The notes under the pieces: generated by a model
The model's database searches: none
The model's input: only the letters and a program-made list of their open reading frames with translations
What the model was told of the DNA's origin: nothing
Source: Cognatazoarcus sp050305135
GTDB lineage: Bacteria > Pseudomonadota > Gammaproteobacteria > Burkholderiales > Rhodocyclaceae
NCBI GenBank assembly: GCA_050305135.1
Contig: JBNLET010000206.1
Coordinates: forward strand, 1-34,731
Reading direction: 5' to 3'
Length of the DNA stretch: 34,731 bases
Made by a program: the position numbers and the translations under genes
In this document: one piece after another, positions 15,012 through 21,959 of the stretch
Position numbering within the stretch: the first letter of the stretch is position 1
Layout of the letters: every line of letters begins with the position of its first letter

Positions 15012-17008
15012 GATTTCACCACCACCAGCAGCGCGATCAGCGTGACGAAGCTGTACAGCAGGTAGATCGCGATGCGTCCCTGCTGCAGCCGGCCGACGAC
15101 GCGGGCGATGCGCGTCGTCAGCCGCGCCAGCGGCAGATACAGCCAGTGCCAGAAGTGGTCCTCGATCGTCATGCGATAGACGGGCTTGGCGTCCGTCACC
15201 GACGGCAGCTCGCGCCGCATGCGGAAGAACGGCTCGAAGATCTGGCGGATCGGCTGACCGAAGCCTTCGGCGGAATCCTGCATGCGCGCGGTCTGCGCCG
15301 GGTAGCCGCAGTCCCACGGCGGCGCATGGCGCAGCCGGCCGTGGTAGAAGCTGCGCACCAGCACGATCGAGAGCCACACCGCGAAGCCGACCAGCAGCAG
15401 GAACACCAGCGGACTGTAGCTGGCACGGTCGAGCGAACTCGGCGACAGCAGCAGCCAGCCGTTGGCGGCCACCGTCTCGGCGATGCCGTCGCCGACCAGC
15501 AATCGCGTGACCGGGTCGATCACGCCGATCACCTGCACCGGCAGCAGCCCCAGCAATACGCAGCCGAGGCCCAGCCAGACCAGGCCGGCACGCCGCAGCG
15601 GCGCGGCCCGACTGGCCTTTGCCAGGTTCGGCTCGCGCGGCTGGCCGAGGAAGATGACGCCGAAGAACTTCACCATCGTGTAGCCGGCCAGCGCCGCCAC
15701 CAGCGCAATGCCGGCGGCCACCACCGGCACCATCATGTTGAGGAAGGAATCCGGCAGACCGGTGGTGAACAGGAAGCTCTGCAACAGCATCCATTCCGAC
15801 ACGAAACCCGAGAACGGCGGCAGGCCCGAACTCGACAGCACGCCGACGAGCGACAGCCAGGCCACCCACGGCATGCGCCGCATCAGCCCGCCGAGCTTGC
15901 CGAGGCTGCGCTCGCCGGTGGCATGCAGCACCGAGCCGGTGGCCAGGAACAGCAGGCTCTTGAAGAAGGCGTGGCCGAGGACGTGGTACAGCGTCGCGGT
16001 CAGCGCCAGCGCCGACAGCGCCTTCATGCCGTAGGCGTTGAACAGCATGCCGAGGCCGATGCCGACGAACAGCAGGCCGATGTTCTCGATCGACGAATAG
16101 GCCAGCAGGCGCTTCATGTCGCTCTGGATCGCGCTGAACACGACGCCGTACAGCGCGGTGGCCAGGCCCAGCGCCAGCAGCAGCACGCCCCACCACCACA
16201 GCTGCCCGCCGAGCAGGTCGAAGCCGACCCGCAGCAGGCCGTAGATCGCGGTCTTCAGCATCACGCCGCTCATCAGCGCCGAGACCGGCGAAGGGGCGGC
16301 CGGATGCGCCTCGGGCAGCCACACGTGCAGCGGCAGCAGGCCGGCCTTGGCGCCGAAGCCGAGCAGGGCCAGCAGGAAGGCGAGCGAGGCCCACAGCGGC
16401 GACAGCTCTTGGGCGCGCATGTTGGCGAAGGTGTAGTCGCCGGTGTTGGCCTGCAGCACGCCGAAGCACAGCAGGATCGCGATCGCGCCGACGTGGGCCA
16501 GCAGCAGGTAGAGGAAGCCCGCGTCGCGGATCGCCGGCACGCGGTGGTTGGCGGTGACCAGGAAGAACGAGGACAGCGCCATCGTCTCCCACATCACCAT
16601 GAAGGCGTAGGCGTCGTCGGCCAACACCACCAGCGCCATGCTGGCCAGGAAAAGGTGGTACTCGAGGCACATCAGGCCCGGCGGCGTGCCTTCGCCGAGG
16701 CGGAAGTAGCCGGCCGCGAAGACCGAGATGCCGACCGTGGCGGCGCCGATCACGAGCAGGAAGAAGGCCGACAGGTGGTCGAGCCGCAGGTGGAACGGCA
16801 GGCCGGGCAGGCCGAGCGGCAGCACCGCGGTCTGCGGCGCGGCGAACAGCGCGCCGAGCGCCAGGCCGGCGAGCGCCAGGCCGAGCGCGGCGCCGAGCGG
16901 AAACAGCGTGCGGGCGACGAAGCTCGTGTTGCGCAGGGCGCCGATGCCGGCGATGCCGAGCAGCAGCCAGCCGCCGACGACGGCGAGCATCCAGTCCAGC
17001 GTCAGCAC
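15008..17008 (-). CDS. hyfB: HyfB-like proton-translocating membrane subunit (NuoL family)
   Basis: The 666-residue protein is of the NuoL/HyfB antiporter-like family with about 15 membrane segments. Key charged residues are present: E141 in MWETMALSSFF, K221 in GFGAKAGLLPLHVWLPEAHP and K252 in SGVMLKTAIYGLLR. A histidine-lysine segment, LYHVLGHAFFKSLLFLATG, follows. The C-terminal part contains the HyfB-specific WDCGYP motif. The GTG at 17008 follows GAGGAGGGG six bases upstream and overlaps the end of the spermidine-synthase-like gene by seven bases. With HyfF it forms the presumed ion-pumping arm. Confidence 0.92.
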   Translation of the reverse strand: MLTLDWMLAVVGGWLLLGIAGIGALRNTSFVARTLFPLGAALGLALAGLALGALFAAPQTAVLPLGLPGLPFHLRLDHLSAFFLLVIGAATVGISVFAAGYFRLGEGTPPGLMCLEYHLFLASMALVVLADDAYAFMVMWETMALSSFFLVTANHRVPAIRDAGFLYLLLAHVGAIAILLCFGVLQANTGDYTFANMRAQELSPLWASLAFLLALLGFGAKAGLLPLHVWLPEAHPAAPSPVSALMSGVMLKTAIYGLLRVGFDLLGGQLWWWGVLLLALGLATALYGVVFSAIQSDMKRLLAYSSIENIGLLFVGIGLGMLFNAYGMKALSALALTATLYHVLGHAFFKSLLFLATGSVLHATGERSLGKLGGLMRRMPWVAWLSLVGVLSSSGLPPFSGFVSEWMLLQSFLFTTGLPDSFLNMMVPVVAAGIALVAALAGYTMVKFFGVIFLGQPREPNLAKASRAAPLRRAGLVWLGLGCVLLGLLPVQVIGVIDPVTRLLVGDGIAETVAANGWLLLSPSSLDRASYSPLVFLLLVGFAVWLSIVLVRSFYHGRLRHAPPWDCGYPAQTARMQDSAEGFGQPIRQIFEPFFRMRRELPSVTDAKPVYRMTIEDHFWHWLYLPLARLTTRIARVVGRLQQGRIAIYLLYSFVTLIALLVVVKS

Positions 17009-17838
17009 GCCTTGCCCCTCCTCTGGCGCCCGGTCAGCCAACCGCCGTCGTCGTGGAAGCGGCGACGGTGGTCCAGGTGGTGCTGGATGCGCTGCGCCAG
17101 TGCCGGCAGGCTGATCGGATGGGCCGCGTCGAGCTCGCGCGCCCGGTCCAGCAACTGCGAGCGGCGCGGCGGGAAGTGCCGCGCCTTGCTGGCGAAGACG
17201 ATCCGGTTGGAATCCTCCTCGGCCGGCACCACCACCACGCGATCGCCGAAGCTGTCGCGGATGCGTGCGAGGTAGCGCTGGTAAGCGGGTTCCCCGCTCC
17301 ACAGGTTGACCACCAGGGTTCCGTTCTCGGCCAGCGTCTCGTGGCAGTAGTCGTAGAACTCCGCCGAACACAACTGCTGCGGCATGCCGGCCCGGTCGAA
17401 GCCGTCGACGATCAGCACGTCCGGCGAGTCGTCCGTGTCGCGCACGTAGTCCGCGCCGTCGCAGCACAACACCTGCAGGCGCGGGCCGTCGGGCGGGATG
17501 TCGAAGGCGTCGCGCAGCGCGATCACTTCGGGGTTGATGTCGACCGCCGTGAAACGGGTGTCGGGCAGCGTGTCGTGACAGTATTTCAGCAGCGAGCCGC
17601 CGCCGAGGCCGATCATCGCGATCTGCCGCGGCGCAGGCTCGAACAGCAGGAAGCCCATCATCGAACGGGTGTAGTCCAGCACCAGCGCCGACGGATCGTC
17701 CACCGCCATCTGGCTCTGGATCGTGACGCCGTCGAACTGCAGCGAGCGCTGGCCGAAGGCGTCGACGATGAACGGATGGCCGTTCCCCCGCCGGGACAGC
17801 ACGCTGCACCAAGCGAGTAGATCCTCCGTGTCGGCCAC
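17002..17838 (-). CDS. Spermidine-synthase-like aminopropyltransferase-fold protein
   Basis: The 278-residue protein has the Rossmann fold of spermidine synthases. It shows IAMIGLGGGSLLKYC, then FTAVDINPEVIALRDAF, DGADYVRD, VLIVDGFDRAGMPQQL and NGTLVVNLWS. GGGDG of true SpeE is GGGSL here, while two aspartates in VDGFD fit the positions of the SpeE catalytic pair. Many such homologues have unknown substrates, so polyamine synthesis is not assured. An ATG lies at 17883, but a promoter ends just before it. The GTG at 17838 has AGGGAG eight bases upstream and is preferred. It is the first gene of the hyf-like operon and overlaps hyfB by seven bases, so it is tied to that complex. Confidence 0.75.
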   Translation of the reverse strand: MADTEDLLAWCSVLSRRGNGHPFIVDAFGQRSLQFDGVTIQSQMAVDDPSALVLDYTRSMMGFLLFEPAPRQIAMIGLGGGSLLKYCHDTLPDTRFTAVDINPEVIALRDAFDIPPDGPRLQVLCCDGADYVRDTDDSPDVLIVDGFDRAGMPQQLCSAEFYDYCHETLAENGTLVVNLWSGEPAYQRYLARIRDSFGDRVVVVPAEEDSNRIVFASKARHFPPRRSQLLDRARELDAAHPISLPALAQRIQHHLDHRRRFHDDGGWLTGRQRRGKAC

Positions 17839-17864
17839 GCTGTGAGCTCCCTGAATGCCGGATT

Positions 17865-17881
17865 GTTTGCAACGAGCAAAC
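17865..17881. promoter_or_regulatory. Inverted repeat GTTTGC-N5-GCAAAC in the hyf-like operon leader
   Basis: A perfect 6-bp inverted repeat lies just downstream of the predicted minus-strand transcription start and overlaps the plus-strand -35 (TTGCAA). It may be an operator, or a small hairpin in the leader of the spermidine-synthase-like gene. Confidence 0.4.
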
Positions 17882-17894
17882 ATTACATGATAAT
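17867..17894 (+). promoter_or_regulatory. Predicted promoter of the ribbon-helix-helix gene
   Basis: TTGCAA (17867-17872) and GATAAT (17889-17894) are 16 bp apart on the plus strand. The predicted start near 17901 is about 40 bases before the ATG at 17940. It overlaps the divergent minus-strand promoter, so both genes are probably controlled together. Confidence 0.5.
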
Positions 17895-17915
17895 TTCAGC
17901 AGAGTTCAATGTTAA
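17887..17915 (-). promoter_or_regulatory. Predicted sigma-70 promoter of the spermidine-synthase-hyf-like operon
   Basis: On the minus strand, TTAACA (plus-strand positions 17910-17915) and TATCAT (17887-17892) are separated by exactly 17 bp, and each matches five of six consensus bases. Transcription would start near 17880, which rules out the ATG at 17883 and supports the GTG at 17838. The -35 element lies inside the tandem repeat at 17908-17928. Confidence 0.6.
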
Positions 17916-17928
17916 TCAAATGTTAATC
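17908..17928. promoter_or_regulatory. Tandem repeat AATGTTAATC x2, candidate ribbon-helix-helix operator
   Basis: Two identical 10-bp copies, AATGTTAATC, occur at 17908-17917 and 17919-17928 with an 11-bp period. Ribbon-helix-helix dimers commonly bind such short direct repeats, one helical turn apart. The repeat covers the -35 of the minus-strand promoter and lies just after the plus-strand start, next to a gene for such a protein. A joint operator repressing both directions is inferred. Confidence 0.55.
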
Positions 17929-17939
17929 GTCCCGGGCAT

Positions 17940-18128
17940 ATGATGAACGAGAACCGCACCGCGCGCCTGACGCTGCTGATCGACCCTGAAAAGAAGAGGA
18001 TCTTTGAGGAGATCTGCAAGAGCAAGGACCTGACTTCGTCCCAGGTCGTGCGCAGGCTGATCCGGCAATACATCCAGGACAACGCCGGCGAGCGGATGTT
18101 GCCCGAGTGGCTGAAGAAGACCGATTGA
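17940..18128 (+). CDS. Ribbon-helix-helix (CopG/Arc-type) DNA-binding protein
   Basis: This 62-residue protein has a basic start, a beta-strand TARLTLLID (about residues 7-15), and two helices (about 17-29 and 33-48; SSQVVRRLIRQYI). The layout is that of a ribbon-helix-helix repressor subunit, which works as a dimer with the strands in the major groove. No toxin gene follows, so an antitoxin role is less likely than local regulation. The gene is divergent to the spermidine-synthase-hyf-like operon across an AT-rich region that holds a tandem repeat. Either of two adjacent ATGs (17940 or 17943) could be the start; no strong ribosome site is seen. Confidence 0.75.
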   Translation: MMNENRTARLTLLIDPEKKRIFEEICKSKDLTSSQVVRRLIRQYIQDNAGERMLPEWLKKTD

Positions 18129-18502
18129 GCGTCCGGGCGGCCGGTCGCCGCCATCCTGCTGCATCGGGCCGGCGCGTGGGGCCGGCATCGGATCCCCCCG
18201 GCGCGGCGCTGATCGCCGCGTGCGGCTTCGTTCTCGTCGGGCTTTCCAGTTTTTCCGGCCACATGACCGGCGACTCGGCAGGTCAGCTCGCACGGATCCT
18301 GGTGCCCGGCCTCGGTGTGAACGACTGGACCTCGCCCTTCGTCTCGCTGTTCCGGATGGGCATGGCGCCGCGGCGCTGGGGTTCAGCCGGCTGGCTGCTG
18401 CTCGACAATCTGCTGATCGGCGCGGCCTTCCTGGCGCTCGGCTGGTGGTGGAGCGGCGCCGCGCCGGCGGGAGGCGTGGCCGTGCGCCAACGCTATGCGT
18501 GA
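18107..18502 (+). CDS. Small hypothetical membrane protein
   Basis: I do not recognise this 131-residue frame. It has two hydrophobic segments (about ALIAACGFVLVGLSS and WLLLDNLLIGAAFLALGWWW) separated by a soluble part with GHMTGDSAGQLARIL. The GTG at 18107 would overlap the ribbon-helix-helix gene by 22 bases; TTG 18125 and GTG 18176 are other in-frame starts. Codon third positions stay GC-rich through the hydrophobic part, which supports coding. It follows the regulator gene in the same direction, and its end overlaps the convergent gtrA-like gene by 10 bases. Confidence 0.5.
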   Translation: MAEEDRLSVRAAGRRHPAASGRRVGPASDPPGAALIAACGFVLVGLSSFSGHMTGDSAGQLARILVPGLGVNDWTSPFVSLFRMGMAPRRWGSAGWLLLDNLLIGAAFLALGWWWSGAAPAGGVAVRQRYA

Positions 18503-18915
18503 TCGTTGTGCGGGCCGGAGGCCGGCTTCGCCTGCGCAGTTGTAGCGGGCCGGCCGAGCCGGAACACCAGGTGGCGGTAGGCCAGGAACGACAGCACCGC
18601 CTGGGCGGCCGTCGCAACGACGATGGCGGGCAGCGGCTGCAGCCCCTGGCTGAGCAGTAGCCGGTAGACGAGGTAATTGAAGCAGGCGGCGCCGAGCGCT
18701 ACCGCAACGTAGCGCGCCAGCTCGCCGACGCTGCCCTTGTGCGCGACGCGGAACGTGAACAGCCGGTTGGCGAGCCAGGTGAACAGCATTGCCGTGGCTA
18801 TGGCCGGAATCCTGGCCGTCTCGGGCGCCCAGCCGATGCGGATCAGCAGCAGCGTCAGCCCGGCGTCCACGACGAAGCCGAGGCCGCCTACCAGCAGGAA
18901 GCGCAGGAAGGCCAT
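18493..18915 (-). CDS. GtrA-like membrane protein
   Basis: The 140-residue protein has four membrane helices in the GtrA/DPMS pattern. It starts with FLRFLLVGGLGFVVDAGLTLLL, has FTWLANRLFTFRV at the second helix and ends with LSFLAYRHLVFR. Family members work beside a polyprenyl-phosphate glycosyltransferase and are thought to help move or anchor lipid-linked sugars. It lies eight bases downstream of a GT2 gene of exactly that type, so the two form a GtrB-GtrA-like pair. Which sugar is involved cannot be read from the sequence. Confidence 0.85.
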   Translation of the reverse strand: MAFLRFLLVGGLGFVVDAGLTLLLIRIGWAPETARIPAIATAMLFTWLANRLFTFRVAHKGSVGELARYVAVALGAACFNYLVYRLLLSQGLQPLPAIVVATAAQAVLSFLAYRHLVFRLGRPATTAQAKPASGPHNDHA

Positions 18916-18922
18916 CGGCTAC

Positions 18923-19861
18923 TCACTCCGGCAGGCCGCTGCGGCCGACCGACAGGTAGAGCAGGCGCTTCTGCTCGAGCCGGCCGCCGGCAATGCCGTC
19001 CAGCAGTACGCCCGTCATCAGCGAGCCGGCCGACACCAGCGCGATGCCGATGATGATGATGGCGGTTGGAATGCGCGGCACGGTGCCGGTGGCGAGGTAG
19101 GTTTCGAGCAAGGGCAGGCCGAGCACGAAGGCCACCACCGCCAGCAGCAGCGCGACCATGCCGAACAGCTTGGCCGGCTGGAATTCCTTGTACAGCACGA
19201 TCAGCATGCGGAAGATCCGCAACGCGTCGCGAAACGTCTTCAGCTTGCTCGCCGATCCCTCCTCGCGGGCGCCGTAGCGGGTCGCCGTTTCGGCCACCGG
19301 CATGCGCAACTGGCTGGCGTGCACCGACATCTCGGTCTCGATCTCGAAGCCGCTCGAGACGGCCGGGAAGCTCTTGACGAAGCGCTTGGAGAAGACGCGG
19401 TAGCCGGAGAAGATGTCCGTGAACAGCCGGCCGAACAGGCGTGCATAGACCGCGTTGAAGAGCCGGTTGCCGAAGCCGTGGCCGCGCCGGTGCGCTTCGC
19501 GAAAGATGTTGTCGCGTACGCCGACGACCATGTCCAGGTGCTCCGACAGCAACTGCTGGACCATCTGCGGCGCGGCGCTCGCGTCGTAGGTGCCGTCGCC
19601 GTCGGCGATCACGTATACGTCGGCATCGATGTCGGCGAACATCCGGCGCACGACGTTGCCCTTGCCGGGCCAGGGTTCGGAACGCACCTTCGCACCGGCT
19701 GCGGCCGCGATGCGGGAAGTGTCGTCGGTCGAGCAGTTGTCATAGACGTAGATGCGCGCGTCCGGTAGCGCGGCCGCGAACTCGGCGACGACGCGGGCGA
19801 TCGAGACGGCCTCGTTGTGGCAGGGCAACAGCACGGCGATGCGCGGCGCGGGTGCGGACAT
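18923..19861 (-). CDS. GT2 polyprenyl-phosphate glycosyltransferase (GtrB/DPM1-like)
   Basis: The 312-residue protein has an N-terminal GT-A domain with VLLPCHNEAVSIARVV, YVYDNCSTDDTS and the metal-binding VIADGDGTYD (DxD-like). SGYRVFSKRFVKSFP and EIETEMSVHA follow, then two C-terminal membrane segments (about 230-255 and 265-290). It is expected to transfer a sugar from a nucleotide sugar to undecaprenyl phosphate at the inner membrane, feeding glycan or LPS modification. The ATG at 19861 is used because the conserved domain starts eight residues later and a perfect TATAAT lies at 19935-19940. A longer frame back to 20002 would begin upstream of that promoter. Confidence 0.85.
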   Translation of the reverse strand: MSAPAPRIAVLLPCHNEAVSIARVVAEFAAALPDARIYVYDNCSTDDTSRIAAAAGAKVRSEPWPGKGNVVRRMFADIDADVYVIADGDGTYDASAAPQMVQQLLSEHLDMVVGVRDNIFREAHRRGHGFGNRLFNAVYARLFGRLFTDIFSGYRVFSKRFVKSFPAVSSGFEIETEMSVHASQLRMPVAETATRYGAREEGSASKLKTFRDALRIFRMLIVLYKEFQPAKLFGMVALLLAVVAFVLGLPLLETYLATGTVPRIPTAIIIIGIALVSAGSLMTGVLLDGIAGGRLEQKRLLYLSVGRSGLPE

Positions 19862-19931
19862 GTCGGTTGGCTCGTGCAGCGGTCCCGCCGCATTCCGATG
19901 CGCGAGCGGGGCCGGGATGGATCGGCAGGAG

Positions 19932-19953
19932 CCGATTATATCGGGACCGATTA
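19932..19953 (-). promoter_or_regulatory. Predicted -10 region of the gtrB-gtrA-like pair
   Basis: The minus strand reads a perfect TATAAT (plus-strand 19935-19940) inside the palindrome CCGAT-TAT-ATCGG (19932-19944). A second CCGATTA copy lies 15 bp away (19947-19953). The -35 is poor (ACGAAC at 17 bp), which may mean an activator is needed. The predicted leader is about 67 bases. Confidence 0.4.
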
Positions 19954-20072
19954 CGCGGTTCGTATGCGGCGGTCGGAATGCGCCGCGCGGGCTCGCGGGC
20001 ACGCTGCCGGACGGCGGCGGCCGTCGGGCCGAGGCTCACGGACCGCCGCGGACATGGTGTACTGTCTCGGCC

Positions 20073-21779
20073 ATGGGCAAGAAGAACAGCGACAGCCGGC
20101 CCGCGATCTCCGAACAGGCGCGCCAGGCGATCCGCCACGGCGAGGCGCATTTCCAGATCCGGGCTCATCCGCATCGCGTGTTGAGCTGGATCGCCGGCCC
20201 GGACGGCGCCTGGGAGCATGCCTCCGGCGACTGGTCTGCGCTGACCGGCCGGCCGACCGAAGCCGAGCTGGGCTGGGCCTGGCTGGAGCACGTCCATGCC
20301 GACGACCGCGGCGCGGTCGAGGCCGCCTACCGCCACGGCGTGGCGAACGGCCAGCCGATGCGCTGCCAGTACCGGCTGGCCGGCGCCGGCCACCGCGTCC
20401 AGGTGCTGTGCGAGGGGCAGCCGCGGCTGGATGGCGGCGAATGCTGCGGCTGGATCGGATTCTCGCTGTGGATGGCCGCCGCCGCCGATGCCCCCGATGC
20501 GAACGGGCGGATCGAGCCGGCGGTGCGGCAACTGCTGGGCTCGCTCGAACTGCCCGGCCTGGTGCTCGGCCTGGGCGGCGAGGTGGCGTTCTGCAACGAG
20601 GCGCTCGCCGGCGCGCTGGGCCTGCCGGCCGAGAAGGTCGTCGGCCGCAGCTGGCAACAGGACTTCCTGGCGCCGGACAGTGCCGGCGCATTCGCCGCCG
20701 ACATTGCGAACCGCAGCCATTGGGGCGATTTCCCGCCCAAATCGGAAGTCACGGTGCTGGACGTGATGGGCGGCAGGCATGTCTTCGCGCTGCGCAATAC
20801 CGTGCTGCGCGACGGCCACGGCCGGGCTCGCGCGATCGCCTCGATCGGCCAGGAACTGAGCGACGAGCGGCAGGCGCGGCTGCCGGCCGCGCTGACCGCC
20901 AAGGTGTTCGAGAGCAGCGTCGACGCGATGCTGATCACAGACCGCAACAACGACATCATCGCCGTCAACGATGCCTTCTGCCGGCTCACCGGCTACAGCC
21001 GCGACGAGGCCATCGGGCGCAATCCGCGGCTGCTGAAGTCGGGCCGCCACGATGCGCAGTTCTACCGCGAGATGTGGCGCGCGATCCTCGAGCAGGGCCA
21101 TTGGCGGGGCGAGGTGTGGGATCGCCGCAAGGACGGCAGCCTGTATCCGAAGAGTCTCGCGATCGGCACGATCCGCGATCAGGCCGGCGAGATCACGAAC
21201 TTCTCGGCCACCTTCTTCGACGTCAGCGAGCGCAAGCGGGCCGAGGAGAGGCTCGAGTTCCTGGCCCACTACGATCCGCTGACGCGGCTGCCGAACCGGG
21301 CGCTGCTGCAGGACCGGCTGGAAGTGGCGCTGGCGCGGGCGCGCCGGTCGCAGCGGCGGATCGCGCTGATGTTCATCGATCTCGACCGCTTCAAGGAGAT
21401 CAACGACCGCTACGGCCACGCCTTCGGCGACGAGGTGTTGAAGGCGGTCGCGCAGCGGCTGAAGGCCGGCCTGCGCGAGGCCGACACCGTGGCCCGGCTC
21501 GGCGGCGACGAGTTCATCGTCGTGGTGCCGGACCTGGACGCGCCCGAACCGGCCGCCGACGTGGCCGCCAAGCTGCTCGAATCGCTGGCCCGGCCCTACG
21601 TGGTCGGCAACGAGACGGTCAGCACGGTGCCGAGCATCGGTGTCAGCATCTACCCGGACGACCACAACGACATCGGCATGCTGATGCAGGGCGCCGACGA
21701 TGCGATGTATGCCGCCAAGCGGCAGCGCCGCAGCGGCATCGCTTTCTGGCGCGAACTGCCGGGCGGCGGGTCGGACTGA
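20073..21779 (+). CDS. PAS-domain diguanylate cyclase (GGDEF)
   Basis: The 568-residue protein has three PAS-like regions, about 30-130, 155-260 and 272-390. The last is canonical, with AVNDAFCRLTGYSRDEAIG and a PAC DVSERKR. A GGDEF domain follows from about 395. The active site is intact, GGDEF at residues 477-481, with FIDLDRFKEIND and HAFGDEVL. An RxxD inhibitory site (R468-D471) sits five residues upstream. It should make cyclic di-GMP with product inhibition. No membrane segment or EAL domain is present, so it is a cytoplasmic cyclase sensing an unknown signal through PAS. The start is the ATG at 20073. It is divergent to the gtrB-like gene and stands alone. Confidence 0.88.
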   Translation: MGKKNSDSRPAISEQARQAIRHGEAHFQIRAHPHRVLSWIAGPDGAWEHASGDWSALTGRPTEAELGWAWLEHVHADDRGAVEAAYRHGVANGQPMRCQYRLAGAGHRVQVLCEGQPRLDGGECCGWIGFSLWMAAAADAPDANGRIEPAVRQLLGSLELPGLVLGLGGEVAFCNEALAGALGLPAEKVVGRSWQQDFLAPDSAGAFAADIANRSHWGDFPPKSEVTVLDVMGGRHVFALRNTVLRDGHGRARAIASIGQELSDERQARLPAALTAKVFESSVDAMLITDRNNDIIAVNDAFCRLTGYSRDEAIGRNPRLLKSGRHDAQFYREMWRAILEQGHWRGEVWDRRKDGSLYPKSLAIGTIRDQAGEITNFSATFFDVSERKRAEERLEFLAHYDPLTRLPNRALLQDRLEVALARARRSQRRIALMFIDLDRFKEINDRYGHAFGDEVLKAVAQRLKAGLREADTVARLGGDEFIVVVPDLDAPEPAADVAAKLLESLARPYVVGNETVSTVPSIGVSIYPDDHNDIGMLMQGADDAMYAAKRQRRSGIAFWRELPGGGSD

Positions 21780-21959
21780 AGCCACGGCGCCGGGTGCCGC
21801 GCATCGGCAGGCCTTGCCGGCGATCCCGCCCGGCCGCCGCCAGCCCGTGCCGGCGCTTGCCCGGGTCGATGCCCGGAGGCCGCGTGCTATGCTGATCCAT
21901 GGCATCCTCCGGCCCGCTGGGCTGCCCGCGGCACGAGGATGGCGCAAGGGGAATGCCCC

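Noticed and set aside
9808..17008. A working [NiFe] hydrogenase-4
   Set aside because: All four nickel-binding cysteines of the large subunit are replaced, and no hydrogenase maturation genes are nearby.
10401..17275. Long plus-strand open frames rich in Gln, Arg, His and Ala across the hyf-like operon
   Set aside because: They are antisense shadows created by high GC content. The minus-strand frames carry coherent membrane-protein motifs and coupled starts.
17940..18502. A toxin-antitoxin pair formed by the ribbon-helix-helix protein and the following frame
   Set aside because: The second protein is a two-helix membrane protein without toxin motifs, and the regulator is better explained by the shared promoter with the hyf-like operon.
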